Position numbers and translations under genes: made by a program. Shown piece after piece: positions 34,682 through 43,657 of a stretch of 62,559 nucleotides of DNA (the stretch's first letter is position 1; each line of letters begins with the position of its first letter). Under the pieces are notes generated by a model that saw only the letters and a program-made list of their open reading frames with translations, was not told where the DNA came from and ran no database searches. The stretch spans positions 1 to 62,559 of the forward strand of contig CAZDDI010000020.1 in NCBI GenBank assembly GCA_964504195.1, given 5' to 3'. Origin of the DNA: CAZDDI01 sp964504195 (GTDB taxonomy: Bacteria > Chloroflexota > Anaerolineae > B4-G1 > SLSP01).

Positions 34682-34899
34682 GGTCTTTCTCCTTTTCGCG
34701 TTGGCAGGTTGACCAAAGACCATACAGCAAATCATCAGTAATCAGCCTTATGGTCAATTTCAGTATATATGCATTTTCTTCTGTGGAGTGTAACAATAAG
34801 GTTGCGGTTGCATATTTCCCGCGTCACGCGCGCATTCTTGCAACTTGCGCATGTGATTCGCGTAATGTTTGGTAATCAATTACCACAGGAGGAGTTCAG

Positions 34900-35697
34900 A
34901 TGAAACTACAGAAACGGGTGTTGCTGGCTAGCATGGTAGCCTTACTACTGCTTTCGTTGGGTTGTGTCACAACCAGTGTCAATCGTGTCAACGTAGGGGC
35001 GCTGGAGACCAAGACGGAAACTATAGAATTAGCCGATGCTTCAGCTGTGCGGGTGGATATTCGCATGGGGGCCGGCGAGCTAACGCTGGAGGGTGGCGCT
35101 GAGGCGCTACTGGAGGCTGACTTTGTCTATAATGTGTCGTCTTGGGAGCCGGAGGTGGAGTACCAAGTCACTGCTGGCGAGGGGCGTTTGACCGTGCGCC
35201 AACCCAATACCGATCAGATGTCAATGGGCCGCGAGATGCGTTACGAGTGGGATTTGGCTTTGAATGCGTCCGTTCCTCTGGATGTGCGCATCAATATGGG
35301 CGCAGGCCAAAGTAAATTGGATCTGGGTGATCTGCGGATCACCCGGCTTGATTTGAAGCTGGGCGCGGGTGATGCTGAGGTGGATTTGCGCGGCAACGAG
35401 ACGCTGCAACGCCTGGATGTGGACATGGGCGCGGGTCAGCTGGTACTGGATTTGCGCGGCGATTGGCAGGAGAATGTGACCGTGACATTGCAAGGTGGGG
35501 TAGGCCGTTCAGAATTGCGGCTGCCCGATACCATTGGTGTGAAGGTCACGGTGACGCAGGGACTCGGCGAGATTGTTGCCAATGGGTTGACCCGCCAGAG
35601 TAATGGTTATGTGAACGCTTTGTATGGCGTCTCGGATGTGACGATGGAGGTTACTATACGGGCCGGTATTGGTTCGGTTTTATTGGAAAGTGATTAA
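34900..35697 (+). CDS. Lipoprotein with toastrack (LiaF/DUF4097-like) beta domain
   Basis: 265 residues, AGGAGG upstream. The signal ends in a lipobox, LLSLGC (Cys22). The rest is a regular beta-solenoid-like series of repeated units: VRVDIRMGAGELTLEG, VRINMGAGQSKLDLGD, LDLKLGAGDAEVDLRG, LDVDMGAGQLVLDLRG. This is typical of the toastrack fold found in LiaF and DUF4097/DUF2154 proteins linked to envelope-stress responses. Here it would be anchored outside the membrane. A hairpin terminator follows it. Confidence 0.78.
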   Translation: MKLQKRVLLASMVALLLLSLGCVTTSVNRVNVGALETKTETIELADASAVRVDIRMGAGELTLEGGAEALLEADFVYNVSSWEPEVEYQVTAGEGRLTVRQPNTDQMSMGREMRYEWDLALNASVPLDVRINMGAGQSKLDLGDLRITRLDLKLGAGDAEVDLRGNETLQRLDVDMGAGQLVLDLRGDWQENVTVTLQGGVGRSELRLPDTIGVKVTVTQGLGEIVANGLTRQSNGYVNALYGVSDVTMEVTIRAGIGSVLLESD

Positions 35698-35785
35698 CCC
35701 TAGTTGGGCTTACCCAAGTCGCGCACTGTTTTTGCCAGGACTTTGCCGGCTTAGCGCAAGTCCTGAATAGAACACTCAGATGAAA

Positions 35786-35820
35786 CGCCCGCTCCCAATT
35801 ACGGGGGCGGGTGCTTTGTT
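35786..35820 (+). terminator. Rho-independent-like terminator after the lipoprotein gene
   Basis: CGCCCGCTCCC and GGGGGCGGGTG pair across a short AATTAC loop and are followed by a T-rich tail (CTTTGTTGTCTT). Confidence 0.7.
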
Positions 35821-35897
35821 GTCTTGACCTGGTATGTGTGTATAATTGCAATGAATCTGTGCCTTGGTTCGTGTTCAACATAGAAAGGAGTTTACTT

Positions 35898-36593
35898 GTG
35901 GATATTGGAAAATCACTAAATTATGTTTTTGAAGATAGCGAATGGCCGGGCAAGTTGGGATTGGGGGTATTGATTACGGTTGTACCTATTTTGAGCTTTG
36001 CTTGGACAGGTTATGTGACGGAAATCATGCGGAATGTGGCCGCGCGTAGCGTTCGTCCGCTACCGACCTGGGACGATCTTGGCGGACGGCTTGCCGATGG
36101 TTTTTATCTTTTCGTCGCGCGTTTGATATACGCGATGCCGGGTATCGTATTATTGTTTGCGCCGGTGGTGCTGATGATATTGCCGGCGCTCTCGCGTGAT
36201 AGCAATGTGCAATCAATTTTGGCGCTTATTGGCGGCACTATGGGTCTATTCCTGTTTGTTATCTGGATGGTATATCTGCTGGCGCTTTCATTTTTCTTGC
36301 CCGCTGTGCAGCTCAATTACGCGCGCAACAGGACTTTTGGTGCGTGTTTTCAGATTTCGCAAATCATACAATTAGTGACAGCCAATCTGAATAATTACCT
36401 CGTCGCGTGGATTGTTATGCTGGCTGCTTATCTGTGTGTTTATACGGTGCTAGCGATGGGGGGGAGTATTCTTAGCTTTATCCCCTGTATTGGGTTTATC
36501 TTCTCACTACTGCTTATACCAGTTTACATGTTTGTTGGTGTGTGGTTGGGGGCGTTCTCAGCGCACCTGTTCGGGCAAGTTCTTGCGGACTGA
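35898..36593 (+). CDS. DUF4013 integral membrane protein
   Basis: 231 residues from a GTG at 35898 (AAAGGAG 7 nt upstream). An earlier in-frame start exists, but it gives an unlikely Cys-rich leader. About five transmembrane helices. The family pattern is present: an N-terminal SLNYVFEDSEWPGKLGLG, then GYVTEIMRNVAARSVRPLPTWDDLGGRLADG. DUF4013 proteins have no known activity. Its stop abuts the stop of the convergent AlkZ-like gene with no spacer. Confidence 0.85.
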   Translation: MDIGKSLNYVFEDSEWPGKLGLGVLITVVPILSFAWTGYVTEIMRNVAARSVRPLPTWDDLGGRLADGFYLFVARLIYAMPGIVLLFAPVVLMILPALSRDSNVQSILALIGGTMGLFLFVIWMVYLLALSFFLPAVQLNYARNRTFGACFQISQIIQLVTANLNNYLVAWIVMLAAYLCVYTVLAMGGSILSFIPCIGFIFSLLLIPVYMFVGVWLGAFSAHLFGQVLAD

Positions 36594-37700
36594 TTACGCG
36601 ATGATGTCCAGCGCGGCCAGGGGGAGCGCGAAGAATTCCGCTATCCCCTGTGCCTGCGCTTCGATAGTGGGGCGCGCGTAGTCTGGCAGCGGCGCGAACG
36701 GCGTTAGCGTGACTTTCAGCCCGCCGTTTTGCCGGTCGTAGCGCCACGTTCCGGCGATACGCCCGTGGAGTAACAGCGTCCCTTCAATATGCCCCGCTGG
36801 TCGCCACACGCGCCTGTAATGCTCTGGCTCAAGCAGCCATGTTTTATCTTTGTGCCCCAGCAGTAGCGGATCGAAGCGATAGAGTAGTCGCACGGGCCAC
36901 GCTTCCGGCGGCGGTGGTGGCGCGCAGAGCGCGTCCAGGTCTTCACGGTGGACCAGGAGCAGTTGTTCATCCACGGTGATTTCGACCAGTGTTTCGGTTA
37001 GCTGCGCCAGCCAGCGGTGGCTTTCGCCTGTCTTGGCGTTGCGCCAGTAGCGGAAATCGCTCTCGGCGGCAGGTGCGTAGGCGCGAAAGTAGCGCTGCAT
37101 CACGGTGGTATTGGCCGTATCGCTCGGTTGTAACGTCCATGGTAGATCGGGCAGCCAATGCTCGCGGTGGGCAAAGCGGCCCTCGTTGCCCTCTTGCCCG
37201 GCATGACAGGCTACCCCCTGATGCACCAGATCGCTAAACACGCCACCCCATGACGAAAAGTCCTCCTTGTTCAGCATCGCATCGAGCGCGTACAAGCGAC
37301 TGCGGGTGAGAAAATTATGCTCTTTGAGTAGCGCGGCTGCTCGCAGGACTTTTTGCTTGTATTCCTCCGCCCCTTGCTGCTTTTCGGCTTGCGCTTGCCA
37401 CCAGGTGCGCCGTTGGCTCAGCGCGCTGTGGAGGAGCGGCCAATCCTCTGTGCGGTACAGATGCAGCGTCCCGCGTTGACCCCATAGTTTAATCAGGGAG
37501 CGGGATTCGTGCAGGCGGTGATTTACCTCGGCGTAGGTCAGATCGGGGGTGCGTTGCCAGAGGGCAAGCGCTGCCGCCGGTAAAATCTGCGCTTGCACGC
37601 CGAAGAGGGCCTCGGCGATGGCTTCCGGTGTGGCGAACGGCTCATGCAACCCGGAATTGTGGAAGCGAAACCAGCGGACTTGTGCTGCCGTGATGTGCAT
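36594..37700 (-). CDS. AlkZ-like winged-helix DNA glycosylase family protein (PF06224)
   Basis: 368 residues; AAGGAG precedes the ATG. The wording LFGVQAQILPAAALALW near residues 34-48 contains the Q-x-Q pair that is catalytic in AlkZ, an interstrand-crosslink DNA glycosylase. The related YcaQ/AlkX group has Q-x-D. Later family blocks (LIKLWGQRGTLHLYRTEDWPL, LLYRFDPLLLGHKDKTWLL, GTLLLHGRIAGTWR) are intact. It probably unhooks alkylated or crosslinked bases. The leader contains a GCTGACTCGCTGATTC word tract. Confidence 0.82.
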   Translation of the reverse strand: MHITAAQVRWFRFHNSGLHEPFATPEAIAEALFGVQAQILPAAALALWQRTPDLTYAEVNHRLHESRSLIKLWGQRGTLHLYRTEDWPLLHSALSQRRTWWQAQAEKQQGAEEYKQKVLRAAALLKEHNFLTRSRLYALDAMLNKEDFSSWGGVFSDLVHQGVACHAGQEGNEGRFAHREHWLPDLPWTLQPSDTANTTVMQRYFRAYAPAAESDFRYWRNAKTGESHRWLAQLTETLVEITVDEQLLLVHREDLDALCAPPPPPEAWPVRLLYRFDPLLLGHKDKTWLLEPEHYRRVWRPAGHIEGTLLLHGRIAGTWRYDRQNGGLKVTLTPFAPLPDYARPTIEAQAQGIAEFFALPLAALDIIA

Positions 37701-37789
37701 AGATGTCTCCTTGTGTGAATCAGCGAGTCAGCGAAAAGGCGCAGAGAAGTATAGGTGAACTGCGTGCAAAGTCAATGCACGCTTCACGC

Positions 37790-37818
37790 TTTGCATTTTG
37801 GTAAGATTATCGTATACT
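37790..37818 (+). promoter_or_regulatory. Promoter giving a leaderless transcript
   Basis: TTTGCA (37790-37795), a 17-bp spacer, TATACT (37813-37818), then six bases to the ATG at 37825. The predicted transcription start coincides with the start codon, and no ribosome site is visible. Confidence 0.6.
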
Positions 37819-37824
37819 AAGCGT

Positions 37825-38316
37825 ATGGATGACATCTGGCTACCGCGTAAATGGACGCTGCGAGCGGAATTTGAGCAGCAGGTCTTTATCAATCACCCCG
37901 GCGATGCGCCGGAGCGGTGTGTGATGCGCGCCTTGTTATGGGCGCTCTTCGTGCCGTTGTATCCTGGCCTGCTTGTAGAGCGGCTGGTGGATGATCGCTA
38001 TCGCCCCGCATTGGTGGCGCTGGATGCTTACGATGTGCCCTGCTTTTGGGCTGAGGTCGCGCCGGTAAGCGGCGACCGTGTGCGCGAGATTGCCAATCGT
38101 TATCGCACCGCCCCCCTTGTTATTGCCCACTGGGAGACCTTTCCCGCGCCTTTGAATGAACGTGCCTGCAAGGCTCTGCGCAAACTCCGCCGTTCTGCCC
38201 CGATAGAGATGGTCACTTTTCCAGATAACAGCTATGCGCGCTTTATTAGTGAGGATGGCCTCATCAACATTACCCGCGATTTGCTGGATTGGGAAAGTGT
38301 GTTAGCTGCTACATAA
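37825..38316 (+). CDS. Hypothetical 163-residue protein
   Basis: The start is taken at the ATG at 37825 because the promoter lies immediately upstream. The sequence (MDDIWLPRKWTLRAEFEQ ... LPLYPGLL-like VPLYPGLLVERL ... DGLINITRDLLDWESVLAAT) has one hydrophobic stretch (about 43-55) and otherwise looks soluble. I do not recognise a family. Codon use resembles the neighbours, so there is no sign of transfer. A hairpin overlaps its stop codon. Confidence 0.55.
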   Translation: MDDIWLPRKWTLRAEFEQQVFINHPGDAPERCVMRALLWALFVPLYPGLLVERLVDDRYRPALVALDAYDVPCFWAEVAPVSGDRVREIANRYRTAPLVIAHWETFPAPLNERACKALRKLRRSAPIEMVTFPDNSYARFISEDGLINITRDLLDWESVLAAT

Positions 38317-38345
38317 AAGCGTGAAACGCGATCTCCTCACGCTTT
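38316..38345. terminator. Hairpin between convergent genes (GCGTGAAACG family)
   Basis: AAAGCGTGA (38316-38324) pairs with TCACGCTTT (38337-38345), 9 bp perfect. It begins at the last base of the stop codon and separates two convergent genes. Confidence 0.6.
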
Positions 38346-38363
38346 ACGTTTATGTTTCAGGTG

Positions 38364-40574
38364 CTAAGGCGCGATAAACGCTCCTGTCCATTCTGGTTGC
38401 GGTGGCTGCTGTCCCTCCTTGAGCATCGCACGCCAGGCCTCATTGGTGAGGCGCTCACTCATCGGCCAAGGAAATTCATAGTAGGCGTAGCTGCCCCCGC
38501 GTGCGACTTGTAATCCTCCAAATGTGTCCGGTACGACCACATAGATTTCGAAGACGTAGCCGGTAGCCTCTTGTAACACATACCCGTTCGGATCTGTCGC
38601 CACGTCTGTGACAATCGCGGCTTGCTCATCATCGCTGAAGCGATTGGTCCACTCGCCCTCTTCAGTATCTGCCGCAGATAGCGTTATCATCTCTAGCCAG
38701 CCGCCGTAATACATGATCCGGCTGTATTCGTCCAGCGTGAGCGCCTGCCCGGCGAGCTCCTGCTCGGCGGTATTTTGCAAGAAAATCAAGGTGTCTTCAA
38801 GTTCGTTCAGATGGGTGCTGGTTCTAGAGAGCAGCAGGTCGCGCGATTCCAGCCCCGCGCGGGTCATGCGTGTAAGCGCCAGCAGGCGCGCGTAGGCTTC
38901 CGGGTTCGGCTCGACGTACCCGCGCGGGATTTCCACTTCTCCGCCGCCGCCCATCTCCGCCATCACCTGCTTGGCGTAGAGAACGGTATCGTGTTTGAGT
39001 TCCGTCCAACTCCCCAAGGCTGTGTGTAAGTCGCGCTTGGCCCAGGCCTCTGTACGCATAAATGGCGGGTAACTCTCACCTTTGGGCGCGACAATCGCCT
39101 GAAGCGCGTAGAGCCAGTTCCAGTAGACGTTTTGCGCCCAACTATCCATCCCCAAGGCCGCAATCTGTTCGCGCAACTGGGCCATGTTGATATCGTAGTT
39201 GATGTATTGCGTCTCGCCCAGGTCGTCTAGCAGCGCGTAGGCTGTCTCGTTGCCCATCGCTGCGAATACGTCCAGCCCCAGCGGTAGCCAACGATTTTCC
39301 ACCTCGCGGTGCGTCAGCTGCTCGAAGATGTACGCATCCAGCACAAACCGCTGCCCCATGAATCGGAAGCCCTGTGTCACCTCGTCCTTATCCTGGGAGA
39401 TATGCACCCACATCGAGTTGATCTGCGGCGGGGGCAGCGTCCGGGCGGCTTGGGTGAATGTGGCGAGCTTGGCATCATCAGCCAGCAGCGCCAATGTGGG
39501 CGCGCCGCCGTAGACGGCATCCATGATGTACCCGTACTCGTGGATGCCCAAATCATCGGATTTGCCCACGAGGAAGCTGGTGGGTTCGTAAACCTCGTAC
39601 CACAGGTCCATGGCCGGGCGGCCTGCGATGCTGGTGGAGCGGGTAAGGTGGGTGATGAGCAAGGCCACGCGGGTTTCCTGTGCCTCCGCCAGCCGCAGGT
39701 TGATGCGCCCGTACCACATCATGGCACGGAAGTAGCGTTCGAGCTGCGGGCCGCGCGTGTAATGACCGCGCGGTACATATTGGCTGTAATCTTCGCAGTA
39801 GGCGTCGCGGCAGTCGTAAGCATCGCCCATGAACTCTGGTGGGGTGAGGATGGGGGATTTGGCGATGCCGCTGTGCGCATAGATGAGCTCCAGCTCGGCA
39901 TTGACTTGTGCCTGCACTTGTGTGGGGATGGGCGGGGGTGTTTCGGTCAGCAGTTGTTGCGCCACAACGAAGTAGCCCCAGGTTTGGAGCGCGGGTTGTT
40001 CTAGGGCGGTTTCGCGCGCTTCCTGGTATTGGCGCTCAGCGGCTTCTGCCAGCCCTTGTGTGAGTGTTTCTAACGTGGGGCTGAGCCGTTCGCGTTCCAG
40101 GTCGCGCAGGAGTTTGTTGAAGACTAAATGGTAGACGTGATAGATTGAATCGGTGGTGATGAAAACCGGTACATCCTGGTAGCGGGTAGCTTCGTAGACT
40201 TGGAAATACTCCAGCCATTGCGCAGGTTTGACGACGAAGCCGTTGAGGTTGAGCAAGTCGTTTTGGCGCGCATTGAAGTTAAAGCGGTCAACGTTGCTCA
40301 CTGTGCCTGCTGTTATAGGTAGGGTGTAGTTGCTGACCTGATAGGTCTGTGGTATATCCACTGATATGAGCTTGTAGAAACCGGCAAAGCCTGGCGCGTA
40401 AACACCTTCGGAGATTTCGATTTGTTCGCCGGGGGGCGGCGGTGTCGCGGTGACTGCGCTCGTCGGCGTGAGTGGGGCCAGTCCCGGCGGGGTGGGGACC
40501 TGGCAGGCCAGGATCGCCAGCAATATCAACAGCGTCAGCAGCGTCAGCAGCGAGCGTTGGGTTTTGGTGTTCAT
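38364..40574 (-). CDS. DUF3160 lipoprotein
   Basis: 736 residues; GGAGG precedes the ATG. The signal ends with the lipobox LAILAC (Cys24), then a Pro/Thr-rich linker. The body matches DUF3160: RFNFNARQNDLLNLNGFVV, TTDSIYHVYHLVFNKLLRDLE, YFRAMMWYGRINLR, FRFMGQRFVLDAYIFEQL, then GEVEIPRGYVEPNPEAY and the C-terminal ARGGSYAYYEFPWP. The family is common in Chloroflexota and other environmental bacteria and has no assigned activity. It would be an extracytoplasmic lipid-anchored protein, and it precedes another exported protein on the same strand. Confidence 0.88.
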   Translation of the reverse strand: MNTKTQRSLLTLLTLLILLAILACQVPTPPGLAPLTPTSAVTATPPPPGEQIEISEGVYAPGFAGFYKLISVDIPQTYQVSNYTLPITAGTVSNVDRFNFNARQNDLLNLNGFVVKPAQWLEYFQVYEATRYQDVPVFITTDSIYHVYHLVFNKLLRDLERERLSPTLETLTQGLAEAAERQYQEARETALEQPALQTWGYFVVAQQLLTETPPPIPTQVQAQVNAELELIYAHSGIAKSPILTPPEFMGDAYDCRDAYCEDYSQYVPRGHYTRGPQLERYFRAMMWYGRINLRLAEAQETRVALLITHLTRSTSIAGRPAMDLWYEVYEPTSFLVGKSDDLGIHEYGYIMDAVYGGAPTLALLADDAKLATFTQAARTLPPPQINSMWVHISQDKDEVTQGFRFMGQRFVLDAYIFEQLTHREVENRWLPLGLDVFAAMGNETAYALLDDLGETQYINYDINMAQLREQIAALGMDSWAQNVYWNWLYALQAIVAPKGESYPPFMRTEAWAKRDLHTALGSWTELKHDTVLYAKQVMAEMGGGGEVEIPRGYVEPNPEAYARLLALTRMTRAGLESRDLLLSRTSTHLNELEDTLIFLQNTAEQELAGQALTLDEYSRIMYYGGWLEMITLSAADTEEGEWTNRFSDDEQAAIVTDVATDPNGYVLQEATGYVFEIYVVVPDTFGGLQVARGGSYAYYEFPWPMSERLTNEAWRAMLKEGQQPPQPEWTGAFIAP

Positions 40575-40641
40575 GGTTGGGTTCCTCCTTTATCTGGGAA
40601 TGATGCTTGTTTTCAGTGCATGGACAAGCGGCTGTTGGCTT

Positions 40642-41310
40642 TCAGCGCACCAGGATGATGGGGTGGGGGTGTGCCGCGCAGGTGTGCAGTTGTAAGGCGG
40701 TGAAGCGACCCGGCGGGCTGCGCCATTGCAGGGTGAAGCCGAACCCGTTCCAGCGCCAGACGGTGACATGGTGCGCCGGGCCGGTGCGTCCGGTGTAGTA
40801 ATCGCCCTCCAATGCAATGAGTTCTGCGCGCCCGTCGCCATCCACATCGCCTATGGCGATCGCCAGCAGCGGATCGCTCAGCGCTGAGCCGGCCCATAGC
40901 TCGCGGTAGCCGCGCTCCGTAGGTACGACGAGGATGATATGCGCACTGTAGCCGTCTGCGTCGCGGTTGGCGCTAATGGGGCTAGGGCCTTGCAGCCAAG
41001 GCCTGATGGGCCAATCTTCCCACGGGCGCCAGACGAGCAGGACACATTCAGGGCTGCCATTGCCGGTAATGTCAGTGTAAACGGTGTCGAAGATGTCCCA
41101 GGATTTGGGGTAGGGGAGCGGCGGGCAGTTTGGCGGATGGCTGGTTATGCTGGTGATTTCGCTGATGGTGGTTGGTTGATACGTCCCCTCCTGATAGCGA
41201 AATGTTCGCCACGCACGCATTTCAGGCGCGCTACTGGTCAGGGTCAACAGTAACAGTAGCGCTGCCCCTGACCATCGGAGATACCCTTTCTTTCGGTAAT
41301 CCTTGCGCAT
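40642..41310 (-). CDS. Exported FG-GAP/VCBS-like protein
   Basis: 222 residues with a signal peptide (YLRWSGAALLLLLTLTSSA). Two FG-GAP/VCBS-like calcium-loop segments are visible: YTDITGNGSPECVLLVW and AIGDVDGDGRAELIALEG, as in beta-propeller blades. It is too short for a complete propeller, so it may be a half-propeller or oligomerise. It lies upstream of the DUF3160 gene on the same strand with about 67 bp between, and the two may be co-transcribed. Confidence 0.7.
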   Translation of the reverse strand: MRKDYRKKGYLRWSGAALLLLLTLTSSAPEMRAWRTFRYQEGTYQPTTISEITSITSHPPNCPPLPYPKSWDIFDTVYTDITGNGSPECVLLVWRPWEDWPIRPWLQGPSPISANRDADGYSAHIILVVPTERGYRELWAGSALSDPLLAIAIGDVDGDGRAELIALEGDYYTGRTGPAHHVTVWRWNGFGFTLQWRSPPGRFTALQLHTCAAHPHPIILVR

Positions 41311-41437
41311 GAGCCTTTTACAATCAAACCCTCTGTTTTCCGCAACGGGGGTGGGGTGAAAGGGTTACGTTATGATCTTGAGAGATGTAATTAGGGCATG
41401 CAGTTTTGGCCGGACGGGTGTGAATCTGGCTTGAAAG

Positions 41438-41581
41438 CAATGTCATTAAGTTAAGAACATTGGCTCCGGTTGCCGTCCTCGAATTAGGTCACAAATACAC
41501 GAATTCCCCTGGTTTTGTAGACATTCGTATATTCGTGGAAACATTTGTGGACGGCCTGCAAACCTTAACTTAATGACATTG
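41438..41581. mobile_element. MITE-like element, 18-bp perfect TIR, 10-bp target duplication
   Basis: CAATGTCATTAAGTTAAG (41438-41455) is perfectly inverted at 41564-41581. The flanks GGCTTGAAAG (41428-41437) and GGTTTGAAAG (41582-41591) match 9 of 10, as expected for an aged target duplication. The 144-bp element encodes nothing. Its interior is a second palindrome (GCCGTCC ... CACAAATACACGAAT ... ATTCGTGG ... GGACGGC) that recurs, inside different terminal repeats, at 55253-55405. Confidence 0.85.
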
Positions 41582-41620
41582 GGTTTGAAAGGGATTGTGA
41601 AGCCTATGATAGTAGGCCAT

Positions 41621-41754
41621 CAATGTCATTAAGTTAAGACCTGGTAGGTGTCGCCTAAAGTGTGTTTAGGAGTGTTTTACCGGTGGACAAGAGGTTGGCA
41701 CAGCATTACAGTCTTCAAACCTGCCAGGTCTATGTGCTAAACTTAATGACATTG
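41621..41754. mobile_element. MITE-like element, same TIR family, 10-bp target duplication
   Basis: CAATGTCATTAAGTTAAG (41621-41638) and its near-perfect inverse at 41737-41754 (17 of 18). Flanks AGTAGGCCAT (41611-41620) and AGTAGGTCAT (41755-41764) match 9 of 10. 134 bp, non-coding. The interior has a second arm pair (AGACCTGGTAGGTGT / AAACCTGCCAGGTCT) and is homologous, in inverse orientation, to the element at 55086-55219. Confidence 0.85.
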
Positions 41755-41763
41755 AGTAGGTCA

Positions 41764-42501
41764 TCAATTTGACGGTGTTCTGGACAGCGTGGGTAGGAGT
41801 GTACACAAGTCTTCAAGCGTTCCCTGATAAGTTGGCGCAGGGATGTCTTCGGTGAGTGTGGTGGTAGGGCTGGGAATAAGGAACGTGCGACAGCCTAGAT
41901 GCGCGGCGACCAGGTCCATCGCTTCATCACCTACCATCAGGCAGGCTTCCGGTGGTATACCAATGCCGTTGCAAATATCCGCGTAGTAGCGCAGGTTGGG
42001 TTTGGCGGCGCGGCTGTTCTCGTAGGTAGTGATGTGGCGATAGTCGAAGTCGGCCACGTCGGCCCATAGCAACCGTTGCTGGACGGCTGCTGCGGGGAAG
42101 AGGGGGTTGGTGGCGATAACTACCGTGTAGCCGAGATCAAAGGCGGTTTGCACGGCCTGGCGTGCGGCCGGCTTGCGCTGGGTGTAGTGGTGTAGCTGGG
42201 GGAAATCTTCAATATAGAAAGCTTCAAGGTGGGGTTCGAGCTGTGTGCGTTCTACTCTGACCCGTGGGTAGAAGTCGGCAGCGAAGACTTCAGCGTTGGT
42301 GAGTGGGCCTTCGTTGGCGCTCATCGCTTCGGAGGCTGCGAGGATGCTGGCGATTAGATGTTGCGGCGGAACGAGATGTGCTAATCGCGCGCCCAATGCC
42401 TGGAAGTAGTGCGGTAGGAAGCCGTTGACCATATCGTTGCCGAGTAGAGTTCCATCTAAATCGAAAAGAATGGCCTGGATGTTTATGTTGGTCATCTGCA
42501 T
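41764..42501 (-). CDS. HAD-superfamily hydrolase
   Basis: 245 residues; AGGAG precedes the ATG. HAD motifs: I, ILFDLDGTLLGND (nucleophile Asp and acid Asp near 14-16); II, VVIATNPLF; III, AAKPNLRYY (Lys); IV, CLMVGDEAMDLVAAH. The helical cap lies between motifs I and II, as in phosphoglycolate-phosphatase-like enzymes. Probably a cytoplasmic phosphatase for a small phosphorylated metabolite; the substrate is unknown. The right flank of the neighbouring MITE touches its stop codon. Confidence 0.85.
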   Translation of the reverse strand: MQMTNINIQAILFDLDGTLLGNDMVNGFLPHYFQALGARLAHLVPPQHLIASILAASEAMSANEGPLTNAEVFAADFYPRVRVERTQLEPHLEAFYIEDFPQLHHYTQRKPAARQAVQTAFDLGYTVVIATNPLFPAAAVQQRLLWADVADFDYRHITTYENSRAAKPNLRYYADICNGIGIPPEACLMVGDEAMDLVAAHLGCRTFLIPSPTTTLTEDIPAPTYQGTLEDLCTLLPTLSRTPSN

Positions 42502-42586
42502 AGTATCTCCTGGGTGAGTCAGCTGGGTAAGTGAAATGCTTTGTTCCCCTATCCCCCGTCTACCGTCTACCGTCTACTGTCTACCG

Positions 42587-43579
42587 CTAAGCGTCTTCTT
42601 CGATGCCCCACCAGTACATATCGGCGAGTTTGCGGTGCTCTTCGTGCAGGCGCAGGTAGCTCTCGTAGCGGTGTTCGTCAACTTCACCGGTTTCGAGCGC
42701 GGCGCGCACGGCGCAGCCCGGCTCGACGGTGTGGCTACAATCAGAAAAACCGCAGGTTGGAACATAAGGTGCGATGTCGGGGTAGTAGGCATCAATTTCT
42801 TCAGGTTCCAAGTCGAAGAGCGCGAGTGCCCGAATGCCGGGCGTATCTGCCACCCATCCGCCAACGTCCAGCGGCACGAGCTCGGCGACGGTCGTGGTGT
42901 GCTGGCCCTTGCCGGTGAATGTACTCACGTCTTTCACCCGCTTGCCAAGCCCTGGTTCGAGTACGTTGAGCAGGCTGGTCTTACCTACGCCGGACGGGCC
43001 GATGAGGGCTGAGATTTTATCGCGCAGCTGTTCGCGCAGGTCGGCGATCCCTATGCGCTGTAACGCGCTGACGTATAGCACGGGGTAGCCGATTTTCTCG
43101 TAGATACCAAACCGTTGCTGGGCGGCCTCCGGTGTGATTAGGTCGAGCTTGTTGGCACAGATGAGGACTGGAATCTGCTGCCGTTCCGCGCCCACTAGCA
43201 GCCGGTCGAGCATCTTGAGGTGCGGCTCTGGGTTGGCGCATGCAATGACGAAGACGACTTGATCAGGGTTGGCGATAATGACTTGTTCCTTTTCGCGCAG
43301 GTAGCCCTGGCGATCTCCGCGACGGGTGCCCCGCCCTGAAGCCAGTGGCTTGAGCCGGGTGAGGGCGTGCTCGCGGGGGAGTACTTCTTCGATGATAGCC
43401 TTGCCTTCTGGGGTAACGTCCCACCGCACCCGGTCGCCCACGGCGACCATTGTAATATCGAGGCGTTTCTTTTTGAGCCGCCCGCGCGCCTGGGTTGTGA
43501 GGTGTTCACCGCTCGCCGTGAGCACGGTATAGAAGCCGCTTTGGGATTTGATGACCAATCCGATGTTATCTTCATTCAT
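42587..43579 (-). CDS. rsgA: Ribosome small-subunit-dependent GTPase RsgA
   Basis: 330 residues from the ATG at 43579; a longer open frame exists but starts in poor context. An N-terminal OB domain (GLVIKSQSGFYTV) is followed by the circularly permuted GTPase: G4 NKLDL first, then G1 GPSGVGKTSLLN, then G3 DTPGIRA. The zinc knuckle CGFSDCSHTVEPGC follows, then a helical tail. RsgA acts in late maturation of the 30S subunit in the cytoplasm. Between it and the HAD gene lies a GTAGACGGTAGAC word tract (about 42553-42588). Confidence 0.95.
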   Translation of the reverse strand: MNEDNIGLVIKSQSGFYTVLTASGEHLTTQARGRLKKKRLDITMVAVGDRVRWDVTPEGKAIIEEVLPREHALTRLKPLASGRGTRRGDRQGYLREKEQVIIANPDQVVFVIACANPEPHLKMLDRLLVGAERQQIPVLICANKLDLITPEAAQQRFGIYEKIGYPVLYVSALQRIGIADLREQLRDKISALIGPSGVGKTSLLNVLEPGLGKRVKDVSTFTGKGQHTTTVAELVPLDVGGWVADTPGIRALALFDLEPEEIDAYYPDIAPYVPTCGFSDCSHTVEPGCAVRAALETGEVDEHRYESYLRLHEEHRKLADMYWWGIEEDA

Positions 43580-43657
43580 ATTTAGAGTGTACCACAGCCG
43601 GGGCGGGCGGCAAGTCGGGGGCATTGGAAACTTGTTACGTTAGCGCTTGCCTGGAAC

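Noticed and set aside
41438..41754. Autonomous insertion sequence
   Set aside because: The elements are 134-144 bp with no coding capacity, and no transposase gene is present in the window, so they are at most non-autonomous.
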